A DNA stretch of 26,859 nucleotides. Origin: JBBRWV01 sp038248985 (lineage in GTDB: Bacteria; Planctomycetota; Phycisphaerae; WQYP01). The DNA is taken from NCBI GenBank assembly GCA_038248985.1, contig JBBRWV010000036.1, forward strand, positions 1 through 26,859, given 5' to 3'. This document shows positions 22,588 to 26,859 of this stretch, one piece after another. Both the position numbers and the translations under genes were made by a program. The notes beneath the pieces are model-generated. The model did no database searches. It was not told where the DNA came from and saw only the letters and a list, made by a program, of their open reading frames with translations. The first letter of the stretch is position 1. Every line of letters begins with the position of its first letter.

Positions 22588-23868
22588 GTGAGAAGCCCCA
22601 AATCTCGAGTTCTCGCCCGCAATGGCACCAGTTGGTATGTCCTGCTTTTGATCATGGTGATTGTTGTCGCGCTGGCTTCCGCCGGCATCTGGTGGTTCAC
22701 CCGCGGCAAAACCGTGCCCACGCTCACCGTGCAAAAAGGTTCCGTCGTCAAGGCCTTCTACGCGACGGGCGTGGTCCGACCGGACTACGAGTACATCATC
22801 AAAAGTAAAGCCCAAGGCGCATTGATTGGCTTTGAAAAGCGCGAAGGCGCTTCCGTCAAAAAAGGCGAACTGTTGGCGCGCATTGACGACCGCCAATTGC
22901 GGTTTGAAGCCGAACGTTGCGCGGCCGAACTTGCCGAAGCAAAAAAACAAGCGGATGACAAAGCACCGCAACGCATGGAAATCAGCGCCCGCCTCAACGA
23001 AGCCAAGGAGCAACTCGAGATCGCCACCCGCACCATGACCCGCATGAATGCCTCGTTTGATAAAGGCGCCTCCACGCTCACCGATGTCGACAACGCCCGA
23101 CGCTTTCAAGTGCAATGGGTGAACACCATTGCGGCCCTTGAGAGTCAACTGGGCACGTGGAAGATCGAATCGCAGCGGCGTGTGGATGTCGCCGAGGCCA
23201 ACCTGCGCAAGGCCCAGGCGAATCTCGAAGATTCGAATGTTCTTTCTCCGATCGATGGCGTGATCCTTGAGCGGCATGTGGAAAACCAGCAGGTTGTAGG
23301 CATCAACGAGAAGCTCATGCTCATCGCGGCCCTTGACGACATGCTCATGAAAGCGGCCGTGGATGAAGAAGATGTGATTCGCACGGCGATTGGTCAATTG
23401 GTTAAACTGCAGTTGTATGCGTTTCAGAACCGCGACGAGTCTTCTCGTTCCGACGCTGGCCCAACTATTTTCGAGGGCCGCGTTACTGAAATTCTGCCGT
23501 CCGCCAATCCCACCAACAAGACCTTTGAAGTGAAAGTGAAGTTTGTCGAACGCCCGCTGCACCTGCGCGTGGGCATGACCGGCGAACTGAATTTCATCGA
23601 ATCCGCTTCGGAGATTCGCGGTGCCATTGTTGTTCCCTCCTCTGCGGTTCTCGATAAAAAAGTCTATCGCCCCACCGGTGCCGGCAAATACGCGCCCGTG
23701 GATGTCGTGATTGGCACGCGTACGCTGGAAAAAGTGGAGATCAGCAAGGGATTGGCGGAGGGCGATATTATTGTCGCCGATGCCAAGCAGGTGGCGCCCG
23801 TTAAACTTCCGCCGCGCAAAGCACCTTCCGTCCCCACGCGCACCGGCGATGACGTCGTCAAAGAATAA
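22588..23868 (+). CDS. HlyD/RND-type periplasmic adaptor (membrane fusion protein)
   Basis: A 426-residue adaptor linking an inner-membrane transporter to the periplasm or outer membrane. It has an N-terminal membrane anchor (about residues 16-37), a split lipoyl-like barrel-sandwich domain (AQGALIGFEKREGASVKKGE near 75-95, and NVLSPIDGVILERHVENQQVV after the hairpin), an alpha-helical coiled coil rich in Glu/Lys/Ala (about 104-215), then beta-barrel and membrane-proximal domains (FEVKVKF..LRVGMTGELNF). The start is GTG at 22588 with CAGGAG nine bases upstream. The FtsX-type permease gene follows after 37 bases, so the two probably form a MacA- or DevB-like export unit. No outer-membrane channel gene is in the window. 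Confidence 0.92.
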   Translation: MRSPKSRVLARNGTSWYVLLLIMVIVVALASAGIWWFTRGKTVPTLTVQKGSVVKAFYATGVVRPDYEYIIKSKAQGALIGFEKREGASVKKGELLARIDDRQLRFEAERCAAELAEAKKQADDKAPQRMEISARLNEAKEQLEIATRTMTRMNASFDKGASTLTDVDNARRFQVQWVNTIAALESQLGTWKIESQRRVDVAEANLRKAQANLEDSNVLSPIDGVILERHVENQQVVGINEKLMLIAALDDMLMKAAVDEEDVIRTAIGQLVKLQLYAFQNRDESSRSDAGPTIFEGRVTEILPSANPTNKTFEVKVKFVERPLHLRVGMTGELNFIESASEIRGAIVVPSSAVLDKKVYRPTGAGKYAPVDVVIGTRTLEKVEISKGLAEGDIIVADAKQVAPVKLPPRKAPSVPTRTGDDVVKE

Positions 23869-23905
23869 TACCGCCTGCCTTTCCCTGTCTCCGTTCCAGG
23901 TGCCC

Positions 23906-25168
23906 ATGAATACGCTTCAATTCAATCTCGCTATCCGATACGTCCTGCGGCGGCCGCGTCAGACCATCATCTGCATGCTGGGCGTCGCCATTGGCGTGGC
24001 GATCTTCATCGGCATGAACGCCATGATGAAAGGATTCGAGGTCAAATTTATCGATGAAACCGTCGAAGGTTCGGGGCATGCAATCGTCAAGAATGAACCG
24101 CGTGAAATGCTCGCGCCGTTCCTGCAGAAAATCTATGGCGAAAACTCTGCCATCGATCTTGTGCGGCAGAAACCCCAAGACAAAGTCGCCAAGATCCGCA
24201 ACCCGGAAATGACCATGCGCATCATTCGCCAGTTACAGGGTGTGGTCGCCGCAGCCCCGAACGTGACCGGCTCGCTCACGATTTCCTACGGTGCCAAGAC
24301 CACGCCAGTCGAGGTCATCGGCATCGAGCCGCGCGAACAAATCCGCGTGACTTCCATTGGACAGAAACTGGTGGAAGGCTCCGAAGGGGGCTTCGATCGC
24401 CTCTATTCCACGGCCAACGGCATCCTCCTGGGCGACGGCGTGGCCAACCTGGTGGGTGCAAAACTCGGGGACACCATTATCGTCACCGGCCCCACCGGCA
24501 TTCGGTCGTCCGCACGAATCGTCGGCGTATTTTCCACAGGGGTGACACCCATCGACTACACACGCACATACATGCTGCTGCGCGATGCTCAGGTGATGCT
24601 CGACAAACAAAACATCGTTTCGGAAATCACCGTGCGCGGAGATGATCCGGAAAAAGCCCGGGCTCTGGCCGCGCAGATCGAAGAAATCACCGGCCTCAAA
24701 ACGGAGTCCTGGCAGGAGCAAAACCAGAACTTCCTCTCCATCTTCGTCGTGCAGCAGGCCATCACCATGATCATCTGCGGTGCCATTCTCATCGTGGCCG
24801 CCTTCGGCGTCTTCAATATTCTCACGATGTCCGTCATGGAAAAAATTAACGACATCGCCATCATGCGTTCCTACGGCCTCACGCGTTCCGATGTCCGCAA
24901 CTCGTTTGTCCTGCAGGGACTCATGATCGGAATCGTCGGCTCCACTCTCGGCCTCTTTGCCGGCGCCGGCATCATCTGGTTCATCCGTCTCTTCAAGTTC
25001 CCCGTCGAGGGCCTTGTGAAGGCGCAGGGCATTCTTATGGCGGAGCGCCCCCAGGATTATGTCACTGCCGCGGTCAGCGCGCTTATCATCACGTTCATCG
25101 CTGCCTTTCTTCCCGCGAACCGCGCCGCAAGATTTAATCCCGTCGATATACTGCGGGGACGGCATTAA
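23906..25168 (+). CDS. FtsX/LolC-type ABC transporter permease
   Basis: A 420-residue permease with the MacB/LolC topology. Membrane helix 1 (about 20-40, ICMLGVAIGVAIFIGMNAM) is followed by a large periplasmic domain (about 45-275; EVIGIEPREQ, GDTIIVTGPTG, IVGVFSTG), then three C-terminal helices near 282-307, 334-360 and 386-405, ending NPVDILRG, a common FtsX-family tail. It probably moves lipids, lipoproteins or small molecules with the HlyD-like adaptor just upstream. MacB carries its own ATPase domain, but this protein does not, and no ATPase gene follows, so the partner must be encoded elsewhere. The start at 23906 gives the family N-terminus, with CCAGG just upstream; the frame is open further upstream but overlaps the adaptor gene. 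Confidence 0.92.
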   Translation: MNTLQFNLAIRYVLRRPRQTIICMLGVAIGVAIFIGMNAMMKGFEVKFIDETVEGSGHAIVKNEPREMLAPFLQKIYGENSAIDLVRQKPQDKVAKIRNPEMTMRIIRQLQGVVAAAPNVTGSLTISYGAKTTPVEVIGIEPREQIRVTSIGQKLVEGSEGGFDRLYSTANGILLGDGVANLVGAKLGDTIIVTGPTGIRSSARIVGVFSTGVTPIDYTRTYMLLRDAQVMLDKQNIVSEITVRGDDPEKARALAAQIEEITGLKTESWQEQNQNFLSIFVVQQAITMIICGAILIVAAFGVFNILTMSVMEKINDIAIMRSYGLTRSDVRNSFVLQGLMIGIVGSTLGLFAGAGIIWFIRLFKFPVEGLVKAQGILMAERPQDYVTAAVSALIITFIAAFLPANRAARFNPVDILRGRH

Positions 25169-25210
25169 CCGACGATAGTGCCTGTTCACAATGCCCAGGA
25201 GAAAGAAAAC

Positions 25211-25648
25211 ATGTTCGGCCGCAAACTCACACCTTCTCCGGCCGCCTCGCCGCTCGAACAATGCGTTGCCACCTCACCGCCGTCCTCGCCCATTACCGCT
25301 CGCGCAACCGCGACCATCACCTGGGAGCAATACACTATCAACATGAATATGACCATTCTCGAATACATCACCCTCAACGCCCAAGACCGCGGCACCGTAC
25401 CGCTCCCCAAAATCCCCATGCCCCAAGGCTTGTTCGGCCTCGGCGGCCCGGACAACATTCAAGCCGTCGCCGATGCAATGTCCACTCCCGCCTCCTTTGA
25501 GCAGCTTACCGCCTACCAGACCGAACTTACTCCCGCGGCGTATTTCATGAGCCCCCCACCATCATCTGGATTTTCACTTTTTACTCCTGGCTTCACCCAA
25601 GGACACGACCACATCCCGCAGCCCGACCGTTACCCGCGTCAATACTAA
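25211..25648 (+). CDS. small hypothetical protein
   Basis: A 145-residue frame starting at ATG 25211 with AGGAG at 25197-25201. Codons up to about residue 120 end mostly in C, like neighbouring genes, and the middle (LEYITLNAQDRGTVPLPKIP, LGGPDNIQAVADAMS) looks protein-like. There is no signal peptide, membrane helix or known motif. The last 25 codons overlap the 3' end of the convergent peptidase gene and show weaker codon bias, so the true C-terminus or even the reality of the gene is uncertain. It follows the permease by 42 bases and could share its transcript. Confidence 0.45.
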   Translation: MFGRKLTPSPAASPLEQCVATSPPSSPITARATATITWEQYTINMNMTILEYITLNAQDRGTVPLPKIPMPQGLFGLGGPDNIQAVADAMSTPASFEQLTAYQTELTPAAYFMSPPPSSGFSLFTPGFTQGHDHIPQPDRYPRQY

Positions 25649-26569
25649 GAAATCAATCTGTTCCATCGTGTCGTTCGGCGTGTGATATTCCCTCCAGCGA
25701 AAAAATGCGGTATCGCTCACCATTACCGCCGGGTAGCCAAATTGCCAAAAACTCCAGTGATCTGAAAACCCCACGCCATCCAGAAAGCCCGGCAGGGCGG
25801 CCCCCTCGCTGGGTACGGGGGTCTTCTCGCAGAACGCCCCCACCGTGTCCCGCACTAACCCCACATCTTCCGTTCGCGAAACAAACGCCACGAAATTCGC
25901 CGTATCCGGAAATTCCTTCGCCAGCATCGCCGGATAATGCTGACTCTGGGGCTCCTCCGAAAAACGTCCCAAGCTATCCAATGCAATCATGGCACGTATG
26001 TCTTCCCCCTTCCTCTTCGACTCCCGCGCATACTGCCAACTTCCCATCCGCGAAGTTCCAAAATATGGTGGCTCCTCGTTCACAAAAAACACCAGCCGCA
26101 CCGTCCGCGACTGCGGATTGTCCTTCACCATTCGCGCGATCTCTAGTAGAGCTGCCACCCCACTCCCGTTGTCGTCCGCACCGGGGCTTTGCCGTGCCGA
26201 ATCATAATGCGCCCCCATCACCACAATCTCCTTCGGCCGCGTTTTTCCCTCAATGGTTACGTCCAGATTCCGCACCGGCCTCCCCCCTTCATCCCATTCC
26301 TGACTTCGCACCGCATACCCCATCCCCTTCAACTCGTCCTCGACATACGCCGCCGCCTTGACCAGGTTCGCATGTTCCCCCACATGCCGCAGCCCAATCT
26401 CCACCGACAACACACGCACATGTTCGCGCAACTTTTCCTCCCGCGCGTGCTCCTCTGCCGTCGCCACCCCGCGCGTTCCCGCAAAGCTTTCGCCTGGCAT
26501 GTCCTTCTGCATGCATCCACCCAGCGCCAACACCAACCCCACAATCACGCAAGCATTTCGTATCATCAC
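25574..26569 (-). CDS. M28-family zinc aminopeptidase, lipoprotein
   Basis: A 331-residue secreted peptidase. The N-terminus is a lipoprotein signal with lipobox LGGC and Cys19 as the lipidation site, so the enzyme should be membrane-anchored outside the cytoplasm. The M28 metal ligands are visible: His121 in GAHYDS, the bridging Asp132 in GADDNGSG, the Glu165/Glu166 pair in VNEE (catalytic base and ligand), Asp198 in ALDSLG and His296 in YHTPND, giving a complete two-zinc site. Members remove N-terminal residues from peptides; substrate specificity is not clear here. The start is the ATG at 26569 or the next codon at 26566, with AGGG close upstream. Its 3' end overlaps the small hypothetical gene by 75 bases. 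Confidence 0.93.
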   Translation of the reverse strand: MMIRNACVIVGLVLALGGCMQKDMPGESFAGTRGVATAEEHAREEKLREHVRVLSVEIGLRHVGEHANLVKAAAYVEDELKGMGYAVRSQEWDEGGRPVRNLDVTIEGKTRPKEIVVMGAHYDSARQSPGADDNGSGVAALLEIARMVKDNPQSRTVRLVFFVNEEPPYFGTSRMGSWQYARESKRKGEDIRAMIALDSLGRFSEEPQSQHYPAMLAKEFPDTANFVAFVSRTEDVGLVRDTVGAFCEKTPVPSEGAALPGFLDGVGFSDHWSFWQFGYPAVMVSDTAFFRWREYHTPNDTMEQIDFLVLTRVTVGLRDVVVSLGEARSKK

Positions 26570-26614
26570 ACCCTGCTTTCAAAAATCATCAGACGACATC
26601 CGTTGGCGTGGCTT

Positions 26615-26642
26615 CTTTACCTTCCAGTAACGCGCGTATAAT
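26615..26642 (+). promoter_or_regulatory. sigma70-type promoter of the right-end gene
   Basis: A perfect TATAAT lies at 26637-26642. A weak -35 such as CTTTAC (26615-26620) sits 16 bases upstream. Transcription would start near 26649, about 54 bases before the ATG at 26703. The peptidase gene reads away from this region on the other strand. Confidence 0.65.
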
Positions 26643-26702
26643 ACTTCCACCCCAACGGACGTGCATCATGAATCATGCCCTTTGAACCTACGAAAGAACA
26701 CA

Positions 26703-26859
26703 ATGACCACCACCACATCCCAAGAACTCGAAACCCCAGCCGATCTCGCCGTCTACTCATGGCCCACCATCACGCCGCCTGATAAATCGACCCTCCTCGC
26801 GGCGCGCCAACTGGCCAAAGTCATCGGCACTAACGCCTCGAACCAATCCCTCGTCCTGC
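26703..26859 (+). CDS. N-terminal fragment of an unidentified protein
   Basis: From the ATG at 26703 the frame is open to the window end (52 codons), starting MTTTTSQELETPADLAVYSW. Codons end mostly in C, as in neighbouring genes, and a good promoter lies upstream; GAAAGAA a few bases before the ATG is a modest ribosome binding site. The segment DKSTLLAARQLAKVIGTNAS resembles a helical N-terminal region, but no family can be named. Confidence 0.6.
   Translation, partial: MTTTTSQELETPADLAVYSWPTITPPDKSTLLAARQLAKVIGTNASNQSLVL

Noticed and set aside
22513..23907. 464-codon - strand frame opposite the HlyD-like adaptor
   Set aside because: It mirrors the adaptor gene; the + strand frame has the anchor, lipoyl halves, coiled coil and ribosome binding site.

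Overview
The window most resembles a chromosomal segment of a high-GC planctomycete, probably Phycisphaerae-like. The pointers are a BatA/DUF58 von Willebrand pair, a type II-style prepilin ending in a DGH element, a membrane protein with the planctomycete-style CPxC..YDLRG..CPECG zinc ribbon, a protein ending in a WSVGRNG-type motif, and Gly/Pro-rich low-complexity proteins. This assignment is inference from gene content; there is no rRNA in the window.

Layout. 1-5.9 kb (+ strand): the tail of an unknown gene and its terminator, an alpha/beta hydrolase, a BatA-like VWA membrane protein, rsmD, a low-GC toxin-antitoxin-like pair (DUF4258 plus YgiT-type zinc finger) and a DUF58 protein. 5.9-14.5 kb (- strand): reading in the direction of transcription, a cold-shock-domain protein, then a c-di-AMP (ydaO/yuaA class) riboswitch with its own promoter, a KimA-like APC transporter with a C-terminal USP domain, a 3-hydroxyisobutyrate dehydrogenase family enzyme, a GH2 beta-galactosidase, a prepilin, and a Gly-rich membrane-anchored protein whose C-terminus is frameshifted. 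14.8-17.6 kb (- strand): rpsO-pnp, with a large imperfect hairpin between the genes and a terminator after pnp. 17.8-26.9 kb (mixed strands): a planctomycete-type hypothetical protein, the zinc-ribbon membrane protein, a DEAD-box (DEVD) RNA helicase, a bifunctional nuclease-domain protein, an HlyD-like adaptor with an FtsX/LolC-type permease, a small hypothetical protein, an M28 lipoprotein peptidase and the 5' end of an unknown gene.

The strongest regulatory signal is the c-di-AMP riboswitch at about 13752-13920 (- strand). All its hallmark sequence blocks and stems are present, with a promoter directly upstream and a KimA-like potassium-importer candidate directly downstream. This implies c-di-AMP control of ion homeostasis in this organism. 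The rpsO-pnp gap has the architecture expected for PNPase autoregulation through a processed leader hairpin.

At the largest scale, the + strand is G-rich across about 1-13.6 kb whatever the gene strand, near-balanced over rpsO-pnp, and C-rich to the right of about 18 kb. This + to - switch in GC skew is what a replication terminus, or an inversion boundary, would give.
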